Positions 47,067-56,632 of a DNA stretch of 64,000 bases are shown here, in pieces. The DNA comes from Hoeflea_A sp965249925 (GTDB lineage Bacteria > Pseudomonadota > Alphaproteobacteria > Rhizobiales > Rhizobiaceae). The position numbers and the translations under genes are program-made. The notes beneath the pieces were generated by a model. The model was not told the origin of the DNA, did no database searches, and saw only the letters and a program-made list of their open reading frames with translations. The stretch is taken from assembly GCA_965249925.1 (NCBI GenBank), contig OZ252260.1:7564001-7628000 (forward strand), in the 5' to 3' direction. Numbering within the stretch: the stretch's first letter is position 1; every line of letters starts with the position of its first letter.

Positions 47067-47146
47067 TCCGCATTGCTATTGGTTGAGTCGCGTGTGGGTA
47101 GGGTCAAGGCAGGTGTCCCGTCCGCCGCATCGGGCCCGCCGCTCAG

Positions 47147-47602
47147 TCAGTCGTGGTGCAGCATTTCCTTGACGACGCCCGAGGCCTTGGAGAAGTCCAT
47201 TTGGCCGGCGAATTCGGATTTCAAGGCGTTCATGCACTTGCCCATATCGCGCAGGCCTTGCGCGCCGGTTTCCTGGATCACACGCTCGCAGGCCGCCTTG
47301 ACGTCTTCGTCGGACAACTGTTCCGGCAGGAAAGACTTGATGATGTCAATCTCGTCTCGCTCCTGTTGCGCGAGTTCGAGACGGGACCCCTCCTCGTAGT
47401 TTCGCGCGGCTTCCTGGCGCTGTTTGATCATCTTGAGCAGGATCTGCATGATATCGTCGTCGCAGACCGGATCCTTGCCCGCCGCCCGGTTCGCATTATC
47501 GCGATCACGGACGGCAGCATTGATCAGCCGGATCGTCGATTCGCGCCGGGAGTCCTTCGCGTTGACCGCTTCCTTCAGGGCAGCGGCAAACATCTCACGC
47601 AT
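47147..47602 (-). CDS. yqeY: GatB/YqeY domain-containing protein
   Basis: A 151-residue helical protein; the YqeY fold is related to the tail domain of GatB, which binds tRNA in the amidotransferase. Typical segments: 'KDSRRESTIRLINAAVRDRD', 'MIKQRQEAARNYEEGSRLEL', 'EIDIIKSFLPEQLSDEDV', 'DMGKCMNALKSEFAGQMDFS'. The role of the stand-alone protein is uncertain. ATG 47602 follows GGAGAT; the longer frame starts in the intergenic region. Divergent from carA, as in many Rhizobiales. Confidence 0.93.
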   Translation of the reverse strand: MREMFAAALKEAVNAKDSRRESTIRLINAAVRDRDNANRAAGKDPVCDDDIMQILLKMIKQRQEAARNYEEGSRLELAQQERDEIDIIKSFLPEQLSDEDVKAACERVIQETGAQGLRDMGKCMNALKSEFAGQMDFSKASGVVKEMLHHD

Positions 47603-47895
47603 TACGAAATCTCCTGCATCCCGTTGCGAACCATAATCGGTTCGGGTCGCCTTTGCAACCAAAACGAAATACTCTAAGTGTTTGTAATTAAAGCGCTTTC
47701 AAGCTATGATCGATCACTTTGATCAATTCACAACTTTTACGGGCCTTGTTTATTCTCCCACATCCGCCTAGAGACAAGCGATTTCGCAGCAGATTGGTCG
47801 GGTCCGAAAGCCCATCGCTCTTTCGCGACAATTTGGTGCGCCCGCTGTCACCAATCAAGGGCCCTTGCCCTCGCTCAACCCTGGAACACCAAAAT

Positions 47896-49122
47896 ATGAA
47901 CGAGCTGCCCGCCTGGGAAGTCATCAAGCCAACCGCCGTCCTGGTGCTCGCGGACGGAACCGTCATCGAGGGACATGGACTTGGCGCCACCGGATCGGTG
48001 GAGGCGGAAGTCTGCTTCAACACCGCCCTGACCGGATATCAGGAAATCCTGACCGATCCCTCCTACGACCGGCAGATCGTCACCTTCACCTTCCCCCATA
48101 TCGGCAATATCGGCGCCAATGATGAAGATACCGAGGACCTGACGCCGGCGAAGCGCAATGGCGCTGTCGGCGCGGTGTTCAAGGCCGCCATCACCGAACC
48201 GTCCAACTACCGCGCCGCGGAACATCTCGACCATTGGCTCAAAAAACGCGGTATCGTCGCCATGTGCGGCGTCGACACACGGGCACTCACCGCGTGGATC
48301 CGCGACAACGGCATGCCCAACGCAGTGTTGGCGCACAATCCGGAAGGCGACTTCGACCTTGGTGACCTGAAAACACGCGCCCGCACCTGGCATGGACTGG
48401 AGGGGCTCGACCTGGCACGCACCTCGTCCACCGAACAGCTGGTGCAATGGTCCGAGACGCCTTGGGTGTGGGACGAGGGCTATGGTGAGCACGCGCGACG
48501 GACGGATGACATCCACATCGTCGCCATCGATTTCGGTGTAAAACGCAACATTCTGCGGCTCTTTTCGGGGCTTGGGTGCCGTGTCACCGTGTTGCCGGCC
48601 ACGGCTGGCGCGGACGATATTCTGGCGCATCGGCCAGACGGCATCTTCCTGTCCAACGGCCCGGGCGACCCGGCCGCGACCGGTGAATATGCGGTGCCGG
48701 CGCTGCGTTCGCTTATCGACTCCGGCATTCCGATTTTCGGCATCTGTCTCGGCCACCAGATCCTGGCCCTGGCCCTGGGCGCCCGCACCGTCAAGATGCA
48801 TCAGGGTCATCATGGCGCCAATCACCCGGTCAAGGACCACACCACCGGCAAGGTCGAAATCGTATCGATGAATCATGGGTTCGCCGTCGACAGCAATTCG
48901 CTGCCCAACAGCGTTACGGAAACCCACGTGTCGCTGTTCGATGGATCCAATTGCGGACTTCAGCTCGATGGCAAGCCGGTCTTTTCGGTCCAGCACCATC
49001 CGGAAGCGTCTCCGGGGCCGCAGGATTCCCACTACCTGTTTCGGCGCTTCATCAATCTGATCCGCGAGCGGCGCGGCGAGCCGGTGTTGGCTGAGCAAGC
49101 CACGGCATCAGCAACGTCCTGA
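47896..49122 (+). CDS. carA: Carbamoyl-phosphate synthase small subunit
   Basis: A 408-residue glutamine amidotransferase subunit that feeds ammonia to CarB. N-terminal small-subunit domain ('VLVLADGTVIEGHGLGATGS', 'NTALTGYQEILTDPSYDRQI') and a class I glutaminase with catalytic Cys in 'IFGICLGHQILALALGA' and the His-Glu pair in 'VQHHPEASPGPQDS'. ATG 47896 (MNELPAWEVIKPTAVL) was chosen; the upstream extension looks like leader sequence. The leader of about 230 bp to yqeY holds divergent promoters. First step of pyrimidine and arginine synthesis. Confidence 0.96.
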   Translation: MNELPAWEVIKPTAVLVLADGTVIEGHGLGATGSVEAEVCFNTALTGYQEILTDPSYDRQIVTFTFPHIGNIGANDEDTEDLTPAKRNGAVGAVFKAAITEPSNYRAAEHLDHWLKKRGIVAMCGVDTRALTAWIRDNGMPNAVLAHNPEGDFDLGDLKTRARTWHGLEGLDLARTSSTEQLVQWSETPWVWDEGYGEHARRTDDIHIVAIDFGVKRNILRLFSGLGCRVTVLPATAGADDILAHRPDGIFLSNGPGDPAATGEYAVPALRSLIDSGIPIFGICLGHQILALALGARTVKMHQGHHGANHPVKDHTTGKVEIVSMNHGFAVDSNSLPNSVTETHVSLFDGSNCGLQLDGKPVFSVQHHPEASPGPQDSHYLFRRFINLIRERRGEPVLAEQATASATS

Positions 49123-49340
49123 CAAGCCTTAACGGCAGCGGAGAATCCCGCGGCGAAAACGGCTCTAAAAGAGTGAAAATCAGACGCTGGATCATAACCC
49201 GGCGCTTCGTGCACGGACGGGCACATATGGTGAGCGTGACGGGGTTTCCCCAACCGGTCCTTTGCCCTATAAGGCCGCTCTAGCCTCACAAGAACCAACC
49301 ACTGACCGCGACCTGTTCGGGTCCCACCGGATCATCAATT

Positions 49341-52300
49341 ATGCCCAAACGCGACGACATCAAATCGATCCTCATTATCGGCGCGGGACCGATTGTGATC
49401 GGACAGGCCTGCGAGTTCGACTATTCCGGAACCCAGGCCTGCAAGGCACTGAAGGAAGAGGGCTACCGGGTCATTCTGGTCAATTCCAATCCGGCGACGA
49501 TCATGACCGATCCGGAACTCGCCGACGCCACCTATGTCGAACCGATCACGCCCGAGGTGGTCGCCAAGATCATCGCCCGCGAGCGTCCCGACGCTTTGCT
49601 GCCGACGATGGGCGGACAGACGGCGCTGAATACCGCGCTGTCGCTGCGCCGCATGGGCGTGCTCGAGCGCCATGGGGTGGAGATGATCGGCGCCAAGCCG
49701 GAAGCCATCGACAAGGCTGAGGACCGGGCGCTGTTTCGGGAGGCGATGGCCCGTATCGGCCTGGAGACGCCACGCTCGATGCTGGCCAATGCGACGGAAG
49801 CCAAGGAGCAGGACCGCCGTGCCCATGAAACCCAGCGACAGGCGCTCAAGGGGGACCACGAAGGCGACGATCTGGATCGGGCGCTCGATGCGCTGGAAAC
49901 CGAATGGCAGCTCGGCGAGACCGACCGCAAACAGCGCTATATCGGTCACGCACTGGGCGTCGCCGCCAAGGCGCTCGACCACATCGGCCTGCCGGCCATC
50001 ATCCGCCCGTCCTTTACGCTCGGCGGCACCGGCGGCGGCATTGCCTTCAACCGGTCCGAGTTCTACGAGATCGTTGAATCCGGCCTTGACGCATCGCCGA
50101 CGACAGAGGTGCTGATCGAGGAATCGGTGCTCGGTTGGAAGGAATACGAAATGGAGGTGGTCCGCGACCAGGCGGACAACTGCATCATCGTCTGCTCCAT
50201 CGAAAACGTCGATCCGATGGGCGTGCACACCGGCGATTCCATCACCGTCGCACCGGCCCTGACGCTGACCGACAAGGAATACCAGATCATGCGCAACGCC
50301 TCGATCGCGGTGTTGCGGGAGATTGGCGTGGAAACCGGCGGCTCCAACGTGCAATTCGCGGTCAATCCGACCGACGGCCGCCTGGTCGTCATCGAAATGA
50401 ATCCGAGGGTCTCGCGCTCTTCGGCACTGGCCTCAAAGGCGACCGGATTTCCCATCGCCAAGGTCGCCGCCAAACTGGCGGTCGGCTACACGCTGGACGA
50501 ACTGGACAACGACATCACCGGCGGCGCCACACCGGCCTCTTTCGAACCGTCAATCGACTATGTGGTGACCAAGATCCCACGCTTTGCGTTCGAAAAGTTT
50601 CCGGGCGCCGAGCCGCTGCTGACAACCTCCATGAAGTCGGTCGGTGAGGTCATGGCGATCGGCCGTACATTCGCCGAATCGCTGCAAAAGGCGCTGCGCG
50701 GGCTGGAGACCGGGCTGACCGGCCTCGATGAAATCGACCTGCCCGGCTATGGCAATGGCGACGACCGGAACGCCATTCGGGCAGCGATTGGCACACCCAC
50801 GCCCGATCGCCTGCGCATGGTCGCACAGGCCCTGCGGCTCGGCACCGATCCGGTTGCCGTGCAGGAAGGCAGCCATATCGATTCCTGGTTCATCGACCAG
50901 TTGAAAGCGATCGTCGATATGGAAGAGCGGGTGCGCACGCATGGTCTGCCGCAAGATGCCGCAAATCTGCGCATGCTGAAATCGATGGGCTTTTCGGACG
51001 CCCGGCTGGCAACGCTTGCCGGCCGTGAGGAAAGCGACGTTACCCGGCTCCGGCATGACCTCGACATACACCCGGTGTTCAAGCGGATCGACACCTGTGC
51101 GGCCGAATTCGCCTCGCCGACCGCCTACATGTATTCCACATATGAGACCCCGTTCGCAGGATTACCGCGTTCCGAGGCCGACGTGTCCGACCGTGACAAG
51201 GTCATTATTCTGGGCGGCGGGCCGAATCGTATCGGCCAGGGCATCGAATTCGACTATTGCTGCTGTCATGCCGCCTTTGCGCTGGACGACGCAGGTTTCG
51301 AATCCATCATGGTGAACTGCAATCCGGAAACCGTGTCGACCGACTACGACACGTCCGACCGCTTGTATTTCGAACCCCTGACGGCCGAGGATGTGATCGA
51401 GATCATCCGTACCGAACAGCAGCGCGGCACGGTGCGCGGGGTGATCGTGCAGTTCGGTGGGCAGACGCCTCTGAAACTGGCCAACGCACTGGAACGGGCC
51501 GGTATTGCCATTCTCGGCACGGATCCGGACGCCATCGACCTCGCCGAGGATCGCGACCGGTTTCAGAAACTGCTGATGAAGCTCGATCTGCGTCAGCCGA
51601 AAAACGGCATCGCTCACTCGGTCGAGCAGGCGCGGCTGGTTGCCATGGAACTGGGTTTCCCGCTTGTGGTCCGTCCATCCTACGTGCTGGGCGGCCGCGC
51701 CATGCAGATCATTCGCGACGAGGCCGGCCTGTCCAACTACCTTTTGGGTACCGTTCCGGAACTGGTGCCGGAGGACGTCAAAGCCCGCTACCCCAATGAC
51801 AAGACCGGGCAGATCAACACCCTGCTCGGCTCCAATCCGCTGCTTTTCGACAGCTACCTGAGCAACGCCACTGAAGTCGATGTCGACTGCCTTTGTGATG
51901 GTCAGCGGGTGTTTATCTGCGGCATCATGGAGCATATCGAGGAAGCCGGCATTCATTCCGGTGACAGCGCCTGTTCACTGCCGCCGCATTCGCTCGACGC
52001 CACGGTGATCCGGGAACTGGAGAGGCAGACCACCGAACTGGCCCGCGCCCTCAATGTGGGCGGTCTGATGAATGTTCAATACGCAATAAAGGACGGCGAC
52101 ATCTACGTCCTCGAGGTCAATCCGCGAGCGTCACGGACTGTGCCGTTTGTCGCCAAGACGATCGGTGTACCGATCGCCAAGATCGCCGCTCGCATCATGG
52201 CCGGCGAGGATCTGGAAACGGCCACCGCCGCCTATGGCGTGATGCCGGAGGCAGGTCCGCTGCATCACATTGCGGTCAAGGAAGCGGTCTTTCCGTTCGC

Positions 52301-52829
52301 GCGCTTTCCCGATGTCGACACGCTGCTCGGGCCCGAAATGCGCTCCACCGGAGAAGTCATCGGCCTTGATACCGACTACGCATTGGCTTTCGCCAAATCG
52401 CAGCTGGGCGCCGGTGTCGAACTGCCGCGTGAAGGTACGGTGTTCATCTCAGTGCGCGACGAGGACAAGCAAAGGGTGCTTCCAGCGGCACGACTGCTTC
52501 AGGACAGCGGATTCAGCATTGTCGCAACCAGCGGCACGGCTCGATTCCTCAACGAAAACGGCGTCGCAGCCTCCAAGATCAACAAGGTTCTGGAAGGGCG
52601 GCCCCATGGCGAGGACGCCATCCGCAACCGCGAAATCCAGCTGGTGATCAACACCACTGCGGGCGCCAAGGCGATCTCCGACTCCAAATCGCTGCGCCGC
52701 GCCGCGTTGATGCAGAAGGTGCCGTATTACACCACCATGGCCGGCGCAGTTGCGGCTGCAGGCGCGATCACCGCGCTCCGGGCGGGCAATCTGGAAGTCA
52801 AGCCGTTGCAGCACTATTTTGCCGCCTGA
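49341..52829 (+). CDS. carB: Carbamoyl-phosphate synthase large subunit
   Basis: A 1162-residue protein with two ATP-grasp halves. The N half contains 'LIIGAGPIVIGQACEFDYSG' and 'PAIIRPSFTLGGTGGGIAFN'; the C half contains 'VIILGGGPNRIGQGIEFDYC' and 'PLVVRPSYVLGGRAMQIIRD'. The C-terminal MGS-like allosteric domain includes 'GTVFISVRDEDKQRVLPAAR'. Slightly longer than the E. coli form (1073) through an insert at about residues 154-190 ('KEQDRRAHETQRQALKGDHE'), normal for alphaproteobacteria. Located 218 bp after carA. Confidence 0.97.
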   Translation: MPKRDDIKSILIIGAGPIVIGQACEFDYSGTQACKALKEEGYRVILVNSNPATIMTDPELADATYVEPITPEVVAKIIARERPDALLPTMGGQTALNTALSLRRMGVLERHGVEMIGAKPEAIDKAEDRALFREAMARIGLETPRSMLANATEAKEQDRRAHETQRQALKGDHEGDDLDRALDALETEWQLGETDRKQRYIGHALGVAAKALDHIGLPAIIRPSFTLGGTGGGIAFNRSEFYEIVESGLDASPTTEVLIEESVLGWKEYEMEVVRDQADNCIIVCSIENVDPMGVHTGDSITVAPALTLTDKEYQIMRNASIAVLREIGVETGGSNVQFAVNPTDGRLVVIEMNPRVSRSSALASKATGFPIAKVAAKLAVGYTLDELDNDITGGATPASFEPSIDYVVTKIPRFAFEKFPGAEPLLTTSMKSVGEVMAIGRTFAESLQKALRGLETGLTGLDEIDLPGYGNGDDRNAIRAAIGTPTPDRLRMVAQALRLGTDPVAVQEGSHIDSWFIDQLKAIVDMEERVRTHGLPQDAANLRMLKSMGFSDARLATLAGREESDVTRLRHDLDIHPVFKRIDTCAAEFASPTAYMYSTYETPFAGLPRSEADVSDRDKVIILGGGPNRIGQGIEFDYCCCHAAFALDDAGFESIMVNCNPETVSTDYDTSDRLYFEPLTAEDVIEIIRTEQQRGTVRGVIVQFGGQTPLKLANALERAGIAILGTDPDAIDLAEDRDRFQKLLMKLDLRQPKNGIAHSVEQARLVAMELGFPLVVRPSYVLGGRAMQIIRDEAGLSNYLLGTVPELVPEDVKARYPNDKTGQINTLLGSNPLLFDSYLSNATEVDVDCLCDGQRVFICGIMEHIEEAGIHSGDSACSLPPHSLDATVIRELERQTTELARALNVGGLMNVQYAIKDGDIYVLEVNPRASRTVPFVAKTIGVPIAKIAARIMAGEDLETATAAYGVMPEAGPLHHIAVKEAVFPFARFPDVDTLLGPEMRSTGEVIGLDTDYALAFAKSQLGAGVELPREGTVFISVRDEDKQRVLPAARLLQDSGFSIVATSGTARFLNENGVAASKINKVLEGRPHGEDAIRNREIQLVINTTAGAKAISDSKSLRRAALMQKVPYYTTMAGAVAAAGAITALRAGNLEVKPLQHYFAA

Positions 52830-52900
52830 CCCGCTGGTTTTCCAAAAAAGCTGGAAATTCAGCCGGTTTTGCTGCTACAATTGGCGAATTGTAGTTCAGG

Positions 52901-52939
52901 ACGGTTCCGGAACGATCGTTTCGGGGACCGTTTTCTTTT
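52901..52939 (+). terminator. Rho-independent terminator between carB and greA
   Basis: Stem ACGGTTCC (52901-52908) with GGGACCGT (52924-52931, one G-U pair), enclosing a palindromic AACGATCGTT, followed by TTTTCTTTT. It would end carB transcription about 100 bp after its stop, or act as a leaky attenuator before greA. Confidence 0.7.
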
Positions 52940-52991
52940 GCGCTGAATCACCCCCTCCCAAGTGACGACGCGGCAAAACATGGAGAAGGAC

Positions 52992-53468
52992 ATGGTACAA
53001 AAAGTCCCCATGACCCAAGGCGGCTTTACCCAGCTGCTGGACGAATTGCGCTGGCGCCAACAGGAAGAGCGCCCGCGCATCATCGAAGCGATCGCAGAGG
53101 CACGCGCCCATGGCGACCTCTCCGAGAACGCCGAGTATCACGCGGCCAAGGAATCGCAAAGCCACAATGAAGGCCGCATCGCCGAATTGGAAGACATTAC
53201 GGCCCGCGCCGAGGTGATCGACCTGACCAAAATGTCAGGCGACACGATCAAGTTCGGTGCCACCGTCAAGATCGTCGACGAGGATACCGACGAGGAACGG
53301 ACCTATCAGATCGTCGGCGACCAGGAGGCCGATGTGAAACAGGGCCGTATCGCCCTGTCTTCACCCATCGCGCGGGCGTTGATCAGCAAACAGGTGGGCG
53401 ACAGTATCGAAGTCAACGCCCCCGGCGGTGCCAAGGCTTATGAGATCCTCGACGTCAGCTGGGGCTGA
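52992..53468 (+). CDS. greA: Transcription elongation factor GreA
   Basis: A 158-residue protein of exactly the usual GreA length. The N-terminal coiled coil carries the acidic tip 'HGDLSENAEYHAAKE' that reaches the RNA polymerase active site. The C-terminal globular domain contains 'GATVKIVDEDTDEERTYQIV' and ends with 'GGAKAYEILDV'. It stimulates cleavage of backtracked transcripts. ATG 52992 follows GGAGAAGG. Downstream is a cell-envelope glycosyltransferase gene. Confidence 0.97.
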   Translation: MVQKVPMTQGGFTQLLDELRWRQQEERPRIIEAIAEARAHGDLSENAEYHAAKESQSHNEGRIAELEDITARAEVIDLTKMSGDTIKFGATVKIVDEDTDEERTYQIVGDQEADVKQGRIALSSPIARALISKQVGDSIEVNAPGGAKAYEILDVSWG

Positions 53469-53519
53469 ACCGGGCATTTCCTCCTGAAGTAGACAGCCCG
53501 CCGAAGAAGCGTTGATGGC

Positions 53520-54560
53520 GTGGAACTGATTGTCACCAACCTGCAACGGAAATTCACCGGCATCTCCGCAACGACCGCATCCGTGGTGCGCAGGCAGGCC
53601 GGTCACTACGATATGCGGTTGGTCGGGACCGAGCTGCCGGGTTGTCCTGAACCGGTCTCTGCAATGCAAGCGGTTCGGCTGTCGCGGCAGCCGTCGCCGC
53701 AACGCTTGCACGTGATCTGGCACGTAAGGCGCCGCAACGAAATGCGGGCTGCGCTGTTTGCCCGCGATTTGCTCAGTTGCCCGATCAAGATCGTCTACAC
53801 CGCGTCGTCTCACCGGCCACCGTCGCTGCCGTTGCGCTGGATGATGTCGCGTATGGACAGCGTTATCGGCACGACACGGGCGGCCGTCGGACAGCTGCCG
53901 AATGTCCGCGCCATCATCCATCATGGCGTGGATACAGAACTTTATCACCCGGCTGAAGACAGACTGCAGGCATGGCTTGAGATGGGCATGCCTGGACAAA
54001 TCGCGGTCGCCACGGTCGGCCAAATCCGGCCCGAAAAGGGCACCGATCTGTTTGTCGAGGCGATGCTGGGTCTGTTGCCGCACTACCCGGAAGTGACTGC
54101 ACTGGTCATTGGTGCCGAGGCCCCTGGGTATCGGTCCTTCGAAACCAGATTGCGCCAGCGCGTCGAAGCCTCCGGCCTTGGCGAGCGGTTTCTGTTCACC
54201 GGCAACATTGAGCCGCAGCGCGTGCCGCAGTTGGTGCGCAGTCTCTCGCTTCTTGTCGCACCCTCGCGCTACCAGGGTTTCAGTCTCGCGCCGCTGGAGG
54301 CCATGGCAAGCGGTGTTCCAGTCATCGCTACTGACACCGGCTATCACGCCACCTTCATTGGCCGCAACGAGGCCGGCATGCTGGTTCGGGAACCGACCAC
54401 GCAGGCGCTGGCCAAGGCGATCGACATCCTCCTGAAGGATCCGTTGCGGCGTGGCGCTCTCAACGCAACGGCACGTGAGCGTGCGGTGGCGCATTTCAGC
54501 GTCGACAACGAGGTCCGTGGCATCACCCGCGTCTATGACGACCTGTGGCGGTCCGACTGA
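53520..54560 (+). CDS. lpsB: Lipopolysaccharide core mannosyltransferase, LpsB/LpcC type (GT4)
   Basis: A 346-residue glycosyltransferase of the GT-B fold. The Rhizobiales LpsB/LpcC pattern is clear: 'LIVTNLQRKFTGISATTASV', 'VIWHVRRRNEMRAALFARDL', 'IVYTASSHRPPSLPLRWMMS', 'HHGVDTELYHPAE'. The donor site has 'QIRPEKGTDLFVEAM' and the E-x7-E region 'YQGFSLAPLEAMASGVPVIA'. The family transfers a core mannose during LPS assembly on the cytoplasmic face. GTG start at 53520. Position after greA matches lpsB in Sinorhizobium as I recall it. Immediately followed by a MITE-like element. Confidence 0.82.
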   Translation: MELIVTNLQRKFTGISATTASVVRRQAGHYDMRLVGTELPGCPEPVSAMQAVRLSRQPSPQRLHVIWHVRRRNEMRAALFARDLLSCPIKIVYTASSHRPPSLPLRWMMSRMDSVIGTTRAAVGQLPNVRAIIHHGVDTELYHPAEDRLQAWLEMGMPGQIAVATVGQIRPEKGTDLFVEAMLGLLPHYPEVTALVIGAEAPGYRSFETRLRQRVEASGLGERFLFTGNIEPQRVPQLVRSLSLLVAPSRYQGFSLAPLEAMASGVPVIATDTGYHATFIGRNEAGMLVREPTTQALAKAIDILLKDPLRRGALNATARERAVAHFSVDNEVRGITRVYDDLWRSD

Positions 54561-54561
54561 G

Positions 54562-54908
54562 CTAGAGCAAGTTGCGGCCAGAATGAAGCATTTGACCGCG
54601 GCGATTTTGGTCGCTGGATAGGCGGGTCGCGCGCCGTGGTGCCTCCCCACCACAAGCGCGAGCCAACGACGCCAGGGGGCAAAATCACCCGGCCCATTCA
54701 CCGTATGTTTTCAACATGATAGACCTCTCCAGGGTGACGGTAAATCGGCCCATCGTTCGCGCCAAATTCGTCCACTGGACGAATTTGCGAGACGCGCTCA
54801 CCGTTGCGCCGCTTGCCCGATGTACCACATCGCGCTGCGCGACACGCCTTGCCGAGTGGTCCGATTTTCCGTCATCAAATGCTTCATTCTGGCCGCAACT
54901 TGCTCTAG
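54562..54908. mobile_element. MITE-like element with perfect 34-bp terminal inverted repeats
   Basis: The left end 54562-54595 (CTAGAGCAAGTTGCGGCCAG then AATGAAGCATTTGA) is the exact reverse complement of the right end 54875-54908. The 279-bp interior has no convincing gene and contains a perfect 25-bp palindrome at 54763-54787 (12-bp arms, CAAATTCGTCCA). Each end terminates in CTAG, which could include the target duplication. It sits between lpsB, ending two bases before, and lrp, whose stop lies just after. A non-autonomous transposon is the simplest reading; the transposase is not in the window. Confidence 0.75.
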
Positions 54909-54913
54909 GATCA

Positions 54914-55393
54914 TCAGCCCTGCAGATTGTCCAGGTCGACAAGCGCCTCGTTTTTGACCTGCCGTATGGTCAGAATGGTGCGAACGGTATCGACGTTGGC
55001 CGCCGCCGTCAGCTCCTCAATGACAAAATCCTGAAACCGTGTCAGATCGCTCGCAACACAGTGCAGCAGGAAATCCGAATCGCCTGTCACCATCCAGGCG
55101 CTGCGGACAATCTGCCAGTTCTGCGTTTGCTCGGCGAAGGCCCGCAAATGTATTTCCGATTGCTGGGCGAGCCCGATCATGCAGAACGCGACCAGATCGT
55201 AGCCCAATGCCGGCGCATTCAGCATCGCCCGGTACCCTTCGACGATGCCGGCGTCCTCAAGACGCCTCAGACGGCGCAGGCAGGGCGGCGCGGATATGCC
55301 GACACGCTGCGACAATTCGACATTGGTAATTCGTCCCTCATTCTGCAACTCGCGCAGGATTTTAATATCAATGTCATCCAGTTCCGCCCGCAT
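54914..55393 (-). CDS. lrp: Lrp/AsnC family transcriptional regulator
   Basis: A 159-residue regulator: N-terminal helix-turn-helix ('DDIDIKILRELQNEGRITNV', 'SQRVGISAPPCLRRLRRLED') and C-terminal RAM effector domain ('FCMIGLAQQ', 'WMVTGDSDFLLHCVASDLTR'). These proteins usually respond to amino acids and bind as octamers. Divergent from trxB. Its stop lies five bases beyond the MITE-like element, which may influence its 3' end. Confidence 0.93.
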   Translation of the reverse strand: MRAELDDIDIKILRELQNEGRITNVELSQRVGISAPPCLRRLRRLEDAGIVEGYRAMLNAPALGYDLVAFCMIGLAQQSEIHLRAFAEQTQNWQIVRSAWMVTGDSDFLLHCVASDLTRFQDFVIEELTAAANVDTVRTILTIRQVKNEALVDLDNLQG

Positions 55394-55619
55394 CAGTGTC
55401 CAACCTCCCGAATGCGCGTACTTGAATTGGAACAGTTGTTGCGCCGGGACGCAACAAAATTTCGATTATAGCCTGCACCAGAGATCTGTGTTTCCTTGAC
55501 GGTTGTGTGAAAAGGTGGCGCCGCCCTTGAAACACGACCATGCTAATTCGTACATTGGCGCCAAACGCCGGTCGTCGCCGACTGGCTGTCTCTGCCACTC
55601 ATGAAGGGACCATTCGACA

Positions 55620-56585
55620 ATGAGCATCCGTCATGCCCGCGTGCTGATCATCGGCTCGGGACCCGCCGGTTACACGGCCGCCATCTACGCCGCACGCGCC
55701 CTGCTTGAGCCGGTTCTGATCGCAGGACTTGAACAGGGCGGCCAGCTGATGATCACCACGGACGTCGAAAACTATCCAGGCTACGCAGAAACCGTTCAGG
55801 GCCCTTGGATGATGGATCAGATGTTACAACAGGCAAAGAGTGTTGGCGCCGACATCGTCAATGACCTCGTCACTGACGTCAATTTCGATGTCCGTCCCTT
55901 CCGCCTGAAGACCGATTCCGGTCAGGAATACACTGCAGACACACTGATCATTGCAACGGGTGCCCAGGCAAAATGGCTCGGCATCGCGTCGGAACAGACT
56001 TTCATGGGCTTCGGTGTATCCGCCTGCGCCACTTGCGATGGCTTTTTCTACCGCGGCAAGCAGGTCGTGGTGGTCGGCGGTGGCAACACGGCAGTCGAGG
56101 AAGCGCTCTACCTGTCAAACCTGGCAGCCAAGGTAACCCTGGTGCACCGTCGCGATGAGTTGCGGGCTGAAAAGATCCTGCAGAAACGCCTCATGGCCAA
56201 GGACAACATCGACATCGTATGGGATAACGTCCTCGACGAAATAACCGGGGAGCAAACGAAGCCGCCCTCGGTCACCGGCGTGCGCCTCAAGAACGTCAAA
56301 ACGGGCAAGATAACGGAACTGTCCGCCGATGGCGTGTTTGTTGCCATTGGTCATGCCCCATCGGTTTCGTTGTTCGAAGGCAAGCTGAAGCAGAAGTCCA
56401 ACGGCTACCTGTGGACGGCTCCGGATTCGACCGCCACGGACGTGCCAGGCGTCTATGCGGCCGGAGACGTGACCGATGACATCTATCGTCAGGCGGTCAC
56501 GGCCGCCGGTATGGGATGTATGGCTGCGTTGGAGGCCGAAAAGTACCTCGCCGAACAGGAGACTCTGGTCGAGGCCGCGGAATAA
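55620..56585 (+). CDS. trxB: Thioredoxin-disulfide reductase
   Basis: A 321-residue FAD enzyme that reduces thioredoxin with NADPH. FAD motif 'VLIIGSGPAGYTAAIYAARA', redox CxxC as C136 and C139 in 'SACATCDGFFY', NADPH motif 'VVVVGGGNTAVEEALYLSNL', and FAD-contacting 'GVYAAGDVTDDIYRQAVTAA'. Normal length. Divergent from lrp and 47 bp upstream of the LysR gene, an arrangement characteristic of Rhizobiales. Confidence 0.97.
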   Translation: MSIRHARVLIIGSGPAGYTAAIYAARALLEPVLIAGLEQGGQLMITTDVENYPGYAETVQGPWMMDQMLQQAKSVGADIVNDLVTDVNFDVRPFRLKTDSGQEYTADTLIIATGAQAKWLGIASEQTFMGFGVSACATCDGFFYRGKQVVVVGGGNTAVEEALYLSNLAAKVTLVHRRDELRAEKILQKRLMAKDNIDIVWDNVLDEITGEQTKPPSVTGVRLKNVKTGKITELSADGVFVAIGHAPSVSLFEGKLKQKSNGYLWTAPDSTATDVPGVYAAGDVTDDIYRQAVTAAGMGCMAALEAEKYLAEQETLVEAAE

Positions 56586-56632
56586 CCGCGGAGACGCATT
56601 CCCGGGGCGGGATCCGACAAGGACGAGTGAGC

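Noticed and set aside
54716..55471. Plus-strand 251-residue frame across the MITE-like element and lrp
   Set aside because: It runs through an inverted repeat and antisense to lrp; no ribosome binding site.
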